This document shows, in pieces, positions 26,588 to 35,260 of a DNA stretch of 64,000 nucleotides. The DNA lies in assembly GCA_016933025.1 (NCBI GenBank), contig JAFGBT010000005.1:52189-116188 (forward strand), given 5' to 3'. The DNA comes from Spirochaetota bacterium. Its GTDB lineage: Bacteria; Spirochaetota; UBA4802; UBA5550. The position numbers and the translations under genes are program-made. The notes beneath the pieces are model-generated. The model was given only the letters and a program-made list of their open reading frames with translations, was not told the DNA's origin and made no database searches. Positions within the stretch are counted from its first letter, which is position 1, and every line of letters starts with the position of its first letter.

Positions 26588-27766
26588 TTATGATTCTCTG
26601 CTCATGTCCGCGATGAACTGCTTCAGATAGTTCGGCGGGCCCCCGGCCGCCTTGAGCACCGCGATGTCGCGCAGCCGCTTTTCCATCCCGAAGTCCTCCA
26701 TGTATCCGTAGCCGCCGAACACCTGGAGGGAGTCCGTGACCGCTTCGGCGCCGAGCTCGGTCGCTGATAGCTTCGCCATGGCGGCCTGCTTCAAGAAATC
26801 ACGGGTGCCCGGCGGGGCCGTGAGCGAGCCAAGCACCCCATCCGCCGCCGCGGCCCGGGCCTCAGACGCGCCAATGAGCTTTTTTACCGCCGGGTGGTTT
26901 TCAATCGTGCCGCCTCCCTGATAACGCTCCGCCGCGTACGTCTGGGCAGCCTTGACCGCTCCCCGGGCAATGCCAGCTGCGATCGCGGACATTCCGGCCC
27001 AGTGGAGGCCGAGGGCGGTGCAGGCGAGGTCGAGGGCGTCGCCGTCGTCGAGACAGTTGTCTTCTGATACCGGGACCTCGTCGAAATCCAGGTGCCCGAG
27101 GGTGGCGGCCCTGAGGCCGGTGCGCTGTCCGACGTCGATGCGCGTGATGCCGGGCGTGCCGATGGGCACCAGGAAGCACCTCAGACGCTCGTCTACCCGC
27201 GCGAATACCACGTATCCGTCCGGTTCCGTGGCGCTGTAGACGAAAGACTTGGAGCCGTTCAGCGAATAAGCGCCCGTGTTTTTTTTCGCCGCCGTCACGA
27301 TCCCGCTGACCGGTTCGCGGTCAGGGTGAAAAAGGGTCGAGTATGAGGGCGGGTAGGGTCCTTCCTGAAGGCAGAGAGCGGGGCGCAGCGATGTGAACGA
27401 AGGATGTTTTGCCGCATGAATGATAAGGTGCGACGGAACACCCTGGACATGACAGCAGAAGGCGATGCCGCCGCAGGTTTCCGCGATAGCGCCCAGGAGG
27501 GCCGCGGACGGGGCGATGCTCCGGTCTGCGGCTCTGCCCCAGATGCCGAATTCATGACCGGGAGACAGCTCGTCTACCGAGGTTATAATTCCGAGGGTAT
27601 GCGAAGAATTGATTATGTCGTGGACCCTGTTAAGCCTGCCGTCAGGGAGTGACTCTTCAAGCAGGGGACGGATCTGGCCGAGGGAGAATTTTTTCGCAAG
27701 ATCGCGAAACTGAGAGAGTTCCTCGGCGTTTATACATTCGGATTTATATAGTGCTGAATTGTCCAT
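26588..27766 (-). CDS. acyl-CoA dehydrogenase family protein, catalytic Glu apparently missing
   Basis: 392 residues with the acyl-CoA dehydrogenase fold: an N-terminal helical domain, a middle beta domain (SGIVTAAKKNTGAYSLNGSKSFVYSATEPDGYVVFARV), and a C-terminal helical domain with LQVFGGYGYMEDFGMEKRLRDI. In active family members the helix after RDx...ends in YEGT, whose Glu removes the alpha proton. Here that segment reads LKAAGGPPNY, with no Glu. The alternative helix-G Glu of isovaleryl-CoA dehydrogenase aligns with Tyr in AAERYQGGG. FAD binding may persist, but ordinary dehydrogenation is doubtful. It is not in an operon with beta-oxidation genes. A small hairpin (GCCGTTTTAAACGGC, 26561-26575) lies downstream. 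Confidence 0.82.
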   Translation of the reverse strand: MDNSALYKSECINAEELSQFRDLAKKFSLGQIRPLLEESLPDGRLNRVHDIINSSHTLGIITSVDELSPGHEFGIWGRAADRSIAPSAALLGAIAETCGGIAFCCHVQGVPSHLIIHAAKHPSFTSLRPALCLQEGPYPPSYSTLFHPDREPVSGIVTAAKKNTGAYSLNGSKSFVYSATEPDGYVVFARVDERLRCFLVPIGTPGITRIDVGQRTGLRAATLGHLDFDEVPVSEDNCLDDGDALDLACTALGLHWAGMSAIAAGIARGAVKAAQTYAAERYQGGGTIENHPAVKKLIGASEARAAAADGVLGSLTAPPGTRDFLKQAAMAKLSATELGAEAVTDSLQVFGGYGYMEDFGMEKRLRDIAVLKAAGGPPNYLKQFIADMSRES

Positions 27767-27980
27767 ATTAATTTTCTGCCTGTATTTATTCTCGCATTAT
27801 GCAAATAGTATTACTGTAAACAACTCATGTCAAGAATTAAGTGAGTGGATAGTTAAAAAACAGTGACTCGACGCAGGCGTAAGAATGAATACCCTGTCGA
27901 TTTAGTATAAAAAATGTATTGACTCATTTACAGCGCCGTACTTATTCATTACAGGCGCAGGAAAAACCGGAGTCACGATT

Positions 27981-30059
27981 ATGCTGAAGAACGCAAATTT
28001 TTTACTCGAACTGGGCACCGAGGAGGTTCCTGCCGGATACCTTCCCCCTGCAATTGACGCCGCCAGGAGGATTTTCGAGGATAGCCTTAAGGGAAACCGC
28101 ATCGATTTCAAAGAGGTGGCGGTATATGCAACGCCGCGCCGAATGGCGGTTCTCATATCCGGGCTCGCAGAGTCCCAGAGGGAGGAAGAGGTGGAGCTGA
28201 AGGGGCCGTCTGTGAAGGCGGCCTACGACGCGGCAGGCAAGCCGACGCGGGCGCTCGAAGGCTTCATGAAGGGGAATGGTCTGAGCCCCGGCGACCTGTT
28301 CAACAGGGAGTCGGACAAGGGCGCGTATGTGTTTGCGAAGAAGAGGCTTGAGGCGCAGAATACCGATACCCTGCTCCCCGGCATAATCACCCAGATAGTC
28401 GCGTCCGTCCAGTTCCCGAAGCGGATGCGGTGGAGCGACAAGAGCCTGACGTTTCCGCGACCCATACGATATTTCCTCATCCTGTTCAACGGCCGCCTGA
28501 TCCCCTACGAGATCGACGGAATCGCCTCGTCGAATACAACGCGGGGCCATTACATACAGCACAACCGCATGGTCGCCGTCGACTCGATCGCTGATTACGA
28601 TGCCACGCTGAAAAAGAACGGCGTGATCGCGGACCAGGCCGAGCGGAAACGGATGATCATCGAAGGCCTCGCCGCGGAGGCGAAGAAAGCGGGCGGCAGG
28701 CTCCTGGAGGATCCGGAACTTGTCGACACCGTCACCTACCTGGTCGAGGACCCGTCCATATGCGTCTGCCGCTTTGAGACCCAGTTCCTCAAGCTGCCGG
28801 ATATCGTGCTCATCGCGGAGATGAGGGAGCACCAGAAATATTTTTCCGTGACGGACGAGAAGGGCAGGCTGACCGACACCTTTCTTGTCGTTTCCAACAA
28901 TCCTCCAACGGCCAACGTCAGGGCCGGCAACGAACGGGTCATCACGGCTCGGTTCAACGACGCCCGGTTTTTCTATGATGAAGACAGGAAGGTTAAGCTC
29001 GCCGACAGGGTCGAGTCACTCAGGACCGTGCTCTTTCACAAGGAGCTCGGCTCCATTTACGATAAGGTCGAGCGGATGCGGGCGATCGCCGATTACATAT
29101 CGGAACACCTGAAACTCGACGCGAAGGGACGGGAAAAAATATCGCGCGCCGTGTCGCTCTGCAAGACCGACCTGATGACGGCGGTCGTGTTCGAGTTCCC
29201 GTCGCTGCAGGGGAAGATCGGGAGGATCTACGCCATCGAGGACGGGGAGGACAGGGAGATCGCCGAGGCCATTGAGGATCATTACAAGCCGAGGTTCAGC
29301 GGCGAGCCGCTCCCCTCTGCGATAACATCCATTGTGGCGTCGCTGGCGGAGAAGATCGACAATATATTCGGCTCGTTTTCCGTGGGGAACATACCGAAGG
29401 GGTCGGCTGATCCCTACGCCCTGCGCCGCCAGGCAAACGCAATCGTCGAACTGCTCCTGAAAAACGGGATCAATCTCTCACTGCGGGACCTCCTCGGCGC
29501 TACGGCGGCCAACTACACCAACGGCGCCGGCCTGGCAGACGGTATCATAGAGTTTATCGCCGTTCGGGCAAAAACGATATTTTCGGAGAGCGGCTTTTCG
29601 CACGATGAAATCGAGGCGTGCCTTTCGACGGGCGGCAGCGATTTCCTCGAGCTCTTCAGGAGGGCGAAGAGCATCAACGAGTTCAGGAAAAACGAAAAGT
29701 TCTCGCAAATGCTCCTGAGCTTCAAGCGGATGAACAATATTGTCTCGGCGTTCCGGAAAGAGAACGGCGACCGTGTCCTCGCCTTTGACGAATCCCTGTT
29801 CCAGTGCGGCGAGGAAAACGAGCTCCACCGCTTCTTCCATTCGCGCGCCGGGGAGATCCAGAAGCACATTGTCGCGAGCGACTATATCAAGCTCTTCAAC
29901 CTCCTCATTGAGGGCAAGCCGATCATAGACGCCTTTTTCGACAAGGTGCTGGTCATGGAAAAGGACACGCGGCTAAGGGACAACCGCCTTTCCATGCTCG
30001 AGGGCATTCTGAAAAACTTCACCGGCCTCATGGATTTTTCAAAGATCGAGGACCGGTGA
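27981..30059 (+). CDS. glyS: glycyl-tRNA synthetase beta subunit
   Basis: 692 residues, standard length for the beta chain of the bacterial alpha2beta2 enzyme. The N-terminal signature LLELGTEEVPAGYLPPA and VYATPRRMAVLISGL are diagnostic. HD-like and body domains carry SVQFPKRMRW, EMREHQKYFSV and VSNNPP. The C-terminal anticodon-binding domain includes GSADPYALRRQANAIVELLL. It charges tRNA-Gly together with GlyQ, whose gene is not in this window, so glyQ and glyS are unlinked or glyQ lies elsewhere. Start preceded by CCGGAG. Confidence 0.95.
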   Translation: MLKNANFLLELGTEEVPAGYLPPAIDAARRIFEDSLKGNRIDFKEVAVYATPRRMAVLISGLAESQREEEVELKGPSVKAAYDAAGKPTRALEGFMKGNGLSPGDLFNRESDKGAYVFAKKRLEAQNTDTLLPGIITQIVASVQFPKRMRWSDKSLTFPRPIRYFLILFNGRLIPYEIDGIASSNTTRGHYIQHNRMVAVDSIADYDATLKKNGVIADQAERKRMIIEGLAAEAKKAGGRLLEDPELVDTVTYLVEDPSICVCRFETQFLKLPDIVLIAEMREHQKYFSVTDEKGRLTDTFLVVSNNPPTANVRAGNERVITARFNDARFFYDEDRKVKLADRVESLRTVLFHKELGSIYDKVERMRAIADYISEHLKLDAKGREKISRAVSLCKTDLMTAVVFEFPSLQGKIGRIYAIEDGEDREIAEAIEDHYKPRFSGEPLPSAITSIVASLAEKIDNIFGSFSVGNIPKGSADPYALRRQANAIVELLLKNGINLSLRDLLGATAANYTNGAGLADGIIEFIAVRAKTIFSESGFSHDEIEACLSTGGSDFLELFRRAKSINEFRKNEKFSQMLLSFKRMNNIVSAFRKENGDRVLAFDESLFQCGEENELHRFFHSRAGEIQKHIVASDYIKLFNLLIEGKPIIDAFFDKVLVMEKDTRLRDNRLSMLEGILKNFTGLMDFSKIEDR

Positions 30060-30106
30060 CGCCCCGTGCTCGGGATTTTTGCATATTGATACTATAGGAA
30101 TAGATC

Positions 30107-30781
30107 ATGTTTGACCCGGATGCCAAAAAGACGCCCTGGACCTATATACGCGCCTTTATTTATCTTTCGTCCGCGTTTATGCGGTACCACCTCTCGTTCA
30201 AGAAGCGGTTCGCCCACATTGGCGGACAGCCGACGGTCTGGGGGATCAAGAACGTCATCGTGTACGGTCCCAACATCAGCATAGGCAAGAACGTCGTCAT
30301 GGTGGCCGCCGACGGCCACACGACGAACATTTCGTCCCTGAAGATGCGTGGCCTGGAGGGTAGGATCACGATCGGCGACGACGTCCTGGTCATGAACGGC
30401 GTGCGCATCAGCTCGGCCTCATCCATAACGATCGGCGACGGGTGCATGCTGGCCAACCACGCATACCTCACCGACGCCGACTGGCACGACATACACGACC
30501 GGACCAGCGCCCCCGGAGGGACCGCGCCCATCGTGCTCGAGCGGGGCGCGTGGGTCGGCGATTCCGCGATCGTGTGCAAGGGCGTTACGATCGGCGAGAA
30601 CTCGATCGTGGGCGCGGGCGCGGTGGTCACCCGGGACGTGCCGCCCAACGTGATCGTGGCCGGCAACCCCGCGCGTATCGTAAAAAAGCTTGACCCGAAG
30701 AAGATCATTCTTATAGGCGAGTGGGAGAAGAAACGGCAGATCGCCGCTGCCGAGGCGGCAGGGCACGGGGCGATCCCATGA
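30107..30781 (+). CDS. left-handed beta-helix acyltransferase
   Basis: 224 residues built of hexapeptide repeats ([LIV]GxxxxI pattern: ISIGKNVVMV, ITIGDDVLVMNGV, ITIGDGCMLANHAYL, VWVGDSAIVCKGVTIGENSIVGAGAVVTRDVPPNVIVAGNPARIVKKL). This is the trimeric O-acetyltransferase (WbbJ/LbH-MAT-like) fold that uses acetyl-CoA or another acyl-CoA. The catalytic His is probably in TDADWHDIHD. Its stop overlaps the start of a glycosyltransferase (ATGA), so the pair probably decorates a lipopolysaccharide-like or other surface glycan; the exact substrate is unknown. Confidence 0.86.
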   Translation: MFDPDAKKTPWTYIRAFIYLSSAFMRYHLSFKKRFAHIGGQPTVWGIKNVIVYGPNISIGKNVVMVAADGHTTNISSLKMRGLEGRITIGDDVLVMNGVRISSASSITIGDGCMLANHAYLTDADWHDIHDRTSAPGGTAPIVLERGAWVGDSAIVCKGVTIGENSIVGAGAVVTRDVPPNVIVAGNPARIVKKLDPKKIILIGEWEKKRQIAAAEAAGHGAIP

Positions 30782-32013
30782 CCCCCCGCCCCCTCAGGGT
30801 ATGCCTTCTCTGCTACCGCGGCAATCCCTACTCGGGCGGGCAGGGCATCTACCTCAAGCATGTCGCCGACGAACTGGTCCGCCAGGGCCACGAGGTCCAC
30901 GCGATCGTGGGGCCTCCCTATCCGCTCCCGATGAAGGGGGTCGCACTCCATCCCATACACAACAATCAGTATTTCGTCCGCAAGAAGCTGGATATCATCG
31001 AGCCGGGTGAACCGTTCTGCATTTTCAGGCCCCTGAATTTCTACGAGTACCTGGCGAGCCGAACCGGCGCATTTTCAGAGATCAGCACCTTCGGCTGGCG
31101 GGCGTACATGCTGCTCCGTGAGCTTCAGGCGCGTCACCGCTTTGACATCATACACGACAACCAGTCGGTCGGCTATGGCCTTCTGATGATGAAGAGCTTC
31201 GGCATACCGATCGTGGCGACCATCCACCACCCACTTTCGATCGACCTCGTCAATGTGCTGGAGCGGACGCAGAAATTTAAAAACAAGATGAAGACCGTGA
31301 TGTTCTATCCCACCTTGATGCAGTCGAGCGTATCGAAACGGCTCGATCATATTATCACCGTGTCCGAGGACTCGAAGAAGGCGATCACCCGTGATTTCGG
31401 CGTTTCGCCGGAGCGGCAGACGGTGGTGTACAACGGCATCGACCGGGACGTCTTCAGACCGCTGCCGCGGGTGAGGAAGAAGACCGGGAAGATCATCTTC
31501 GTGGGGAACATCGAGGACGGCAAGAAGGGGTTCGTCTATTTATTGAAGGCGATGTCGAAGATTGACCGGCGGGTGACCCTTACCGTGGTTGACGGCGGCG
31601 CCCCGCACCGGAAGGTTACGGACCGCCTGATGGCCAAGCTGGGACTCTCCGGCCGCGTCGAGTTCACGGGCAAGACCTCCACTGACGAGCTGGTGCGCCA
31701 CTACAGCGAGTCCGAGCTGGCGGTGGTTCCGTCGGTGTATGAGGGATTCGGTCTTCCGGCGGCGGAGGCCATGGCGTGCGGGGTGCCGGTCGTCGCCAGC
31801 GACGGCGGGGCGCTCCCGGAGGTCGTGGGCAACGCGGGGGTCGTGGTGCCGGCGCGTGACGAGGAGGTGATCGCGCACGCGGTCAACGGGCTCTTCTCCG
31901 ACCGGAGGCTCCTCAGGGAGCTGGGCGAGGCGGGCATCGAGCGGGTGAAAAAGCACTTCAACTGGGAGAAGGCGGTGCGGGATATAGTGACGGTGTACCG
32001 GCGGTTTGTCTGA
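30778..32013 (+). CDS. family 4 glycosyltransferase
   Basis: 411 residues, starting at the ATG that overlaps the acyltransferase stop by four bases. GT-B fold: the N-terminal Rossmann half has NPYSGGQGIYLKHVADELVRQGHEVHAI. The C-terminal half has the sugar-nucleotide signature E-x7-E in PSVYEGFGLPAAEAMACGVPVVASDGGALPEVVG. The intervening IIFVGNIEDGKKGFVYLLKAM is the usual GT4 hinge strand. It is cytoplasmic or membrane-associated and transfers a hexose to a glycan or lipid acceptor; donor and acceptor cannot be told. Translational coupling suggests a pathway with the acyltransferase. Confidence 0.9.
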   Translation: MTPRPLRVCLLCYRGNPYSGGQGIYLKHVADELVRQGHEVHAIVGPPYPLPMKGVALHPIHNNQYFVRKKLDIIEPGEPFCIFRPLNFYEYLASRTGAFSEISTFGWRAYMLLRELQARHRFDIIHDNQSVGYGLLMMKSFGIPIVATIHHPLSIDLVNVLERTQKFKNKMKTVMFYPTLMQSSVSKRLDHIITVSEDSKKAITRDFGVSPERQTVVYNGIDRDVFRPLPRVRKKTGKIIFVGNIEDGKKGFVYLLKAMSKIDRRVTLTVVDGGAPHRKVTDRLMAKLGLSGRVEFTGKTSTDELVRHYSESELAVVPSVYEGFGLPAAEAMACGVPVVASDGGALPEVVGNAGVVVPARDEEVIAHAVNGLFSDRRLLRELGEAGIERVKKHFNWEKAVRDIVTVYRRFV

Positions 32014-32047
32014 AGGCATTATGACCGGAAATCGTATCACGATGTCA

Positions 32048-32134
32048 GGCCCCCCAGCCCCCCAAAGGGGGGCGTATTAAAAAGTAGCTATATAGAGGTA
32101 TTCTTTCAAGTCCCCCTCCGGGGGATTTAGGGGG
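32048..32134. repeat. composite GC-rich palindromic repeat, copy 1
   Basis: Two units: a C-run/G-run hairpin at 32048-32074 (around CCCCCCAAAGGGGGG) and a unit with AAGTCCCCCTCCGGGGGAT then TTAGGGGG at 32106-32134. The same two units occur in reverse-complement order at 38128-38297. It sits between the convergent ends of the glycosyltransferase and arsC and may terminate both. Confidence 0.6.
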
Positions 32135-32139
32135 TATTC

Positions 32140-32574
32140 CTATCTGAGCGAACCCGGCATTGATTCCACAAACGCCCGTACCTCGTCCCGAACCCTCCGG
32201 TAATGGGCCAGCGCTTCCTCTTCGCTTCCCGCGTTTCTCGCAAGTTCAGGCGGATCATCGAACCCGCGATGCGTAACCTTCGTCTTTCCGGGGAAGACGG
32301 GGCAGGTCTCGGCCGCACCGCCGCACAGGGTGATGACATAGTCAAAATCGATGCCCGCAAGCTCGTTAACGTGTTTCGAATGCTGGCCGGAGATATCAAT
32401 ACCGATTTCCTTCATGACATCAACCGCGTGGGGGTCTAACCTCTTCGGCTCCATGCCTGCTGAATAAGCCTCTATGACATCGCCTTTCAGCGCGCGCGCC
32501 ATGCCTTCGGCCATCTGGCTCCGGCAGGAGTTGCCGGTACAGAGGAAGAGGACGTGCAATTTATTGGCTGTCAT
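32140..32574 (-). CDS. arsC: arsenate reductase ArsC, thioredoxin-coupled type
   Basis: 144 residues from the Met preceded by GGTGAAC; the frame extends further upstream only by reading through a palindrome. It has the low-molecular-weight tyrosine phosphatase fold: P-loop CTGNSCRS (C12 nucleophile, R18) and the redox pair in TLCGGAAETCPVFP (C84, C91). FDDPPELA carries the general-acid Asp region. It reduces arsenate to arsenite, normally exported by an ACR3 or ArsB pump. The pump gene next to it is only a remnant. Last gene of the minus-strand series beginning with hgcA. Confidence 0.93.
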   Translation of the reverse strand: MTANKLHVLFLCTGNSCRSQMAEGMARALKGDVIEAYSAGMEPKRLDPHAVDVMKEIGIDISGQHSKHVNELAGIDFDYVITLCGGAAETCPVFPGKTKVTHRGFDDPPELARNAGSEEEALAHYRRVRDEVRAFVESMPGSLR

Positions 32575-32590
32575 GTGTTCACCGTTGTAT

Positions 32591-32638
32591 GCAATTTCTT
32601 GCAGACGAGGTTGCGCAACCTCGTCTGCAAGAAATTGC
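32591..32638. repeat. perfect 48-bp palindrome
   Basis: Bases 32591-32614 (beginning GCAATTTCTTGCAGACGAGG) and 32615-32638 are exact reverse complements with no spacer. It lies between the arsC ribosome site and the broken 3' end of the acr3 remnant. It could be a rearrangement scar, a transcription terminator or an assembly artefact. Confidence 0.9.
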
Positions 32639-32998
32639 TTGAATGAGCGGGTCAATGACCGCGGCAAAGGCGACCCCGGAGCCGATGCCGAAGACAGCCG
32701 CCGCCACGGCGATAGCCAGCTCAAAATTGTTGCCGGCGGCCGTGAAGGAGAGGGTCGCGGCCACCGGGTATCCCGCACCTATCTTTTTAATCATGAAGAA
32801 GCTGAACATATACATTACGACAAAGTAAATCAAAAGAGGAATGGCTATGCGCACGACATTCATCGGTGTTTTTCCAATATACTCTCCTTTCAGGCTGAAC
32901 ATTACAAAGACAGTAAACAATAACGCAATCAGCGTTATAGGGCTTATTTTGGGAATAAATTTTATCTGTTGCCATTCTTTATTTTTGATTTTACGTAT
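32639..32998 (-). pseudogene. ACR3-family arsenite efflux pump, remnant (C-terminal third)
   Basis: About 118 codons match the C-terminal part of ACR3 arsenite permeases: [29 protein letters not shown], then [22 protein letters not shown] and the signature [24 protein letters not shown]...[11 protein letters not shown]. The first two thirds of the gene are absent; directly upstream is the unrelated TauE/SafE stop codon. The 3' end is lost where the coding sequence runs into the 48-bp palindrome, replacing the usual PLVEVPVLI ending. No start with a ribosome site exists. Base composition is lower in GC than neighbours. The protein cannot work as a pump. Confidence 0.82.
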
Positions 32999-32999
32999 G

Positions 33000-33791
33000 T
33001 CACAGTGGACTGAGAGCATTCGCCAGCATAAGTATCGCGGCAACTATCGTAAGGGCGCCTGAGATGTATTTCAGGCTTTTCGGTTTCGTTTTCAGAGCGA
33101 TTCTGCCGCCGATGAACCCTCCCAGGATTGCCGCGCCCCCGCATGGAAGCGCCAGTATCGGATAAAACCCGCCATGCAAAGCGTTGCCTGTAAATCCGGT
33201 CAGGGCCGTTGCCGCTAACATGGCGGTCGCGGTACCCACGGCGGTGCGCATTGGAACACCGCAACCCACGACCATCAATGGCACCAGAAATGATCCACCG
33301 GATATTCCCACCATCCCGGAAAAAAAGCCGGTAACCATGGTCAAAGGCACAGCTATCCATAAATTTATCACGTATTGTTCAGCGCCTTCTTGTATATTCC
33401 AGTAGCCAAAACGCGAAACAATGGACTTTCTCGCCTGTTTTTCCGGGAAAAACAGGGCGACTCCGGCTATGAACAGCAACAATGACAGCACGATTTTCAA
33501 GGTTGTACCGTCAAAGGCATGCGCCGTAAAACCGCCAAAAAAGGCGGCTGTCGCGTTGATACCGCCAAAAAAGAAGACAAGCGGGAACGACATTGATTTC
33601 GCCTTGCCGAAAACAATAGCTCCCATCAAAGCACTTACCAGGAGGATGAACTGGCTGGTTGTTGAAGCGGTATGCATGGGTACGCCCGCAAGAGCAAGCG
33701 CAGCCACGTAGAAATTGCCGCCGCCCCGCCCGCTCATTATCATGATCACCGTAAGAACGAAAATGACGGGAACCACGACAAAGGCATGCAT
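33000..33791 (-). CDS. TauE/SafE family permease (probable sulfur-compound or organic anion exporter)
   Basis: 263 residues, about eight membrane helices in two homologous halves, as in the TauE/SafE family ([28 protein letters not shown] and [33 protein letters not shown]). Family members move sulfite, sulfoacetate, thiosulfate or related anions. It begins five bases after the rhodanese stop, so the two are likely co-translated, and the pairing suggests sulfane sulfur or sulfite handling. It ends against the acr3 remnant, so its original downstream partner is lost or replaced. Confidence 0.87.
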   Translation of the reverse strand: MHAFVVVPVIFVLTVIMIMSGRGGGNFYVAALALAGVPMHTASTTSQFILLVSALMGAIVFGKAKSMSFPLVFFFGGINATAAFFGGFTAHAFDGTTLKIVLSLLLFIAGVALFFPEKQARKSIVSRFGYWNIQEGAEQYVINLWIAVPLTMVTGFFSGMVGISGGSFLVPLMVVGCGVPMRTAVGTATAMLAATALTGFTGNALHGGFYPILALPCGGAAILGGFIGGRIALKTKPKSLKYISGALTIVAAILMLANALSPL

Positions 33792-33796
33792 CGCGA

Positions 33797-34210
33797 TTAT
33801 TTCCTCTCGTTGTCGGTTTTTCGATTTTCGAGTGCCTTAAGCAATTTGCCGGGCTTCAGTTCCTCGACAAGCTCACCGTAGCCGCCTTCAATTATTCTTA
33901 CTTTGTCGAAACCCAGCGATCTAAGATACAAATACGCCATTGTTGAACGAACGCCCGAGGAGCAGAACAAACCGACAATTTTATCGCGCGGTATTTCCGC
34001 TACGCGGTCAGGCACTTCATTGATGGGAATGTGAAGAACGGGCATGTGATGCACGAGTCTGAACGCTATTGTCTCAAGCTCTTCCTTTGACCGAACGTCC
34101 AGAAAAAGCGAATTTTTTTCTGTGAGATGCTGCGATGGCGAAATTTTGTGTTTTCCGCTTCCAAAAAAGGCAAAATCCATTGATTTGATTATTTCATTTA
34201 CTCTTTCCAT
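33797..34210 (-). CDS. rhodanese-domain sulfurtransferase
   Basis: 137 residues, one rhodanese domain with a short N-terminal extension. SLFLDVRSKEELE is the CH2A-type start. The active loop is CSSGVRS with the persulfide-forming Cys. GFDKVRIIEGGYGELVEELKPGK ends the domain. It transfers sulfane sulfur to thiols or cyanide and probably works with the adjoining TauE/SafE permease, whose start is five bases away. In the hgcAB context a link between sulfide chemistry and mercury speciation is possible but speculative. Confidence 0.88.
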   Translation of the reverse strand: MERVNEIIKSMDFAFFGSGKHKISPSQHLTEKNSLFLDVRSKEELETIAFRLVHHMPVLHIPINEVPDRVAEIPRDKIVGLFCSSGVRSTMAYLYLRSLGFDKVRIIEGGYGELVEELKPGKLLKALENRKTDNERK

Positions 34211-34394
34211 TGCAATTTCCTTTTTATGATGAATAATCTAACACCCGATAAACGGCACAACCCGGGCCCGTTTCCGGAGCGTTTTCATGTTAATGGCCGG
34301 TATCCCCGGTGCGTCAACGTCATAGCGACGCTTAACCGCGGGTTCAAAACCCATTGTGTCGATTCGAACCAGTGAACAGAGACGACACCGAAGA

Positions 34395-34859
34395 TCACTC
34401 TGAATATGTTGATAGTCCACAATTTATATTCATACAGGTGATACCTGAGCCCCACGTTACCCGGGGGGTTGCACCGGTTTGCGAAGACCATGATTGCCGC
34501 ATTATTTCCGCCTCGAGCATTTGCATCGCGGCCTTTACTTTTTCCAGCTCCTCTTTACGGTAGATGAATTGCAAGATCCCGCCGATCAACACGGTGAAGA
34601 GCACGGAGTCGAGCGCTCGTGCGATGCCGATCTCCCTGGCAGGGACAGGCGCGTTGAGAATGATGGCCCGCGCGTTGACGGCTCGCCCGGAGCAGGGAAA
34701 GGCGATCGCTGGCATGCGGCACGCGCCCGTCAGATTAACCGGCTCAAAGGATTCGGTGGCAGCGTTATAGAATCGAGGCGTTCCCTCCGGTGGATAGAAA
34801 CAAATAACAAATAGGGCAACAATCCAGTTGAGCATCTTCCATTTTGCTTTGCAGTTCAT
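34395..34859 (-). CDS. small membrane protein in the hgcAB-arsR cluster, unknown
   Basis: 154 residues from the Met starting MNCKAKWKML; the longer frame overlaps arsR and lacks a better start. One hydrophobic segment near the N-terminus (NWIVALFVICF) and another at about 86-100 (VLFTVLIGGILQFIY) suggest two membrane passes around an exported loop with two Cys. A short charged helix follows. The last 30 residues look unlike a conserved protein, so the 3' end may be frayed. I do not recognise the family. It starts 43 bp after arsR on the same strand; 184 bp without a clear gene separate it from the rhodanese. Confidence 0.5.
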   Translation of the reverse strand: MNCKAKWKMLNWIVALFVICFYPPEGTPRFYNAATESFEPVNLTGACRMPAIAFPCSGRAVNARAIILNAPVPAREIGIARALDSVLFTVLIGGILQFIYRKEELEKVKAAMQMLEAEIMRQSWSSQTGATPRVTWGSGITCMNINCGLSTYSE

Positions 34860-34902
34860 TATTTTATCTCTTTTGCGGGTCAGTTGCAGTATTGGCCCAG
34901 CG

Positions 34903-35247
34903 TCAGGCCTCCGGTATTTTCGCCCCGCAGCACCGCGCAATGTCCATCTGCTTTTCCGCGTTTGTTTTAAGAACAGTTTCGATGCAGCCGATGAAATCCA
35001 TCACGCAGGGACAGCAGAGCGAGTAAAAGATGCTGGTTCCCCGCTTTTCATCACGGACAAGGCCCGCGTTCTTGAGCACGCTCAGGTGCTTGGATACGGT
35101 GGAGACGTCCGAGCCGATCTTCTCCGTGAGCTCGCCGACGCACCGCTCCTTTTCGTCCAGGGCTTCGATGATGAAGAGCCGGGTCGGGTGCCCCATGGCC
35201 TTCAGGATGTTCGCCCGCGCTTCGTACTGGGGATGAATCTTTTCCAT
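34903..35247 (-). CDS. ArsR/SmtB-family metal(loid)-responsive repressor
   Basis: 114 residues with a winged helix-turn-helix (MGHPTRLFIIEALDEKERCVGELTEKIGSDVSTVSKHLSVLKNAGLVRDEKRGTSIFYSL). Cysteines are numerous: C36 in the alpha-3 region where ArsR has CVC, C78-C79-x-C81 after the wing, C88, and C106-C107. The single Cys in alpha-3 plus the CCPC cluster suggests a sensing site different from classical E. coli ArsR. It starts 13 bp after hgcB with GGAGAG upstream, so it is third in the hgcA-hgcB-arsR transcript. Its likely target is the palindrome over the hgcA promoter (36771-36812). Confidence 0.9.
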   Translation of the reverse strand: MEKIHPQYEARANILKAMGHPTRLFIIEALDEKERCVGELTEKIGSDVSTVSKHLSVLKNAGLVRDEKRGTSIFYSLCCPCVMDFIGCIETVLKTNAEKQMDIARCCGAKIPEA

Positions 35248-35260
35248 GGCAGCTCTCCTT

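Noticed and set aside
34238..34491. Short minus-strand frames between the rhodanese and the membrane protein
   Set aside because: No ribosome site, no recognisable features and odd composition; treated as non-coding.
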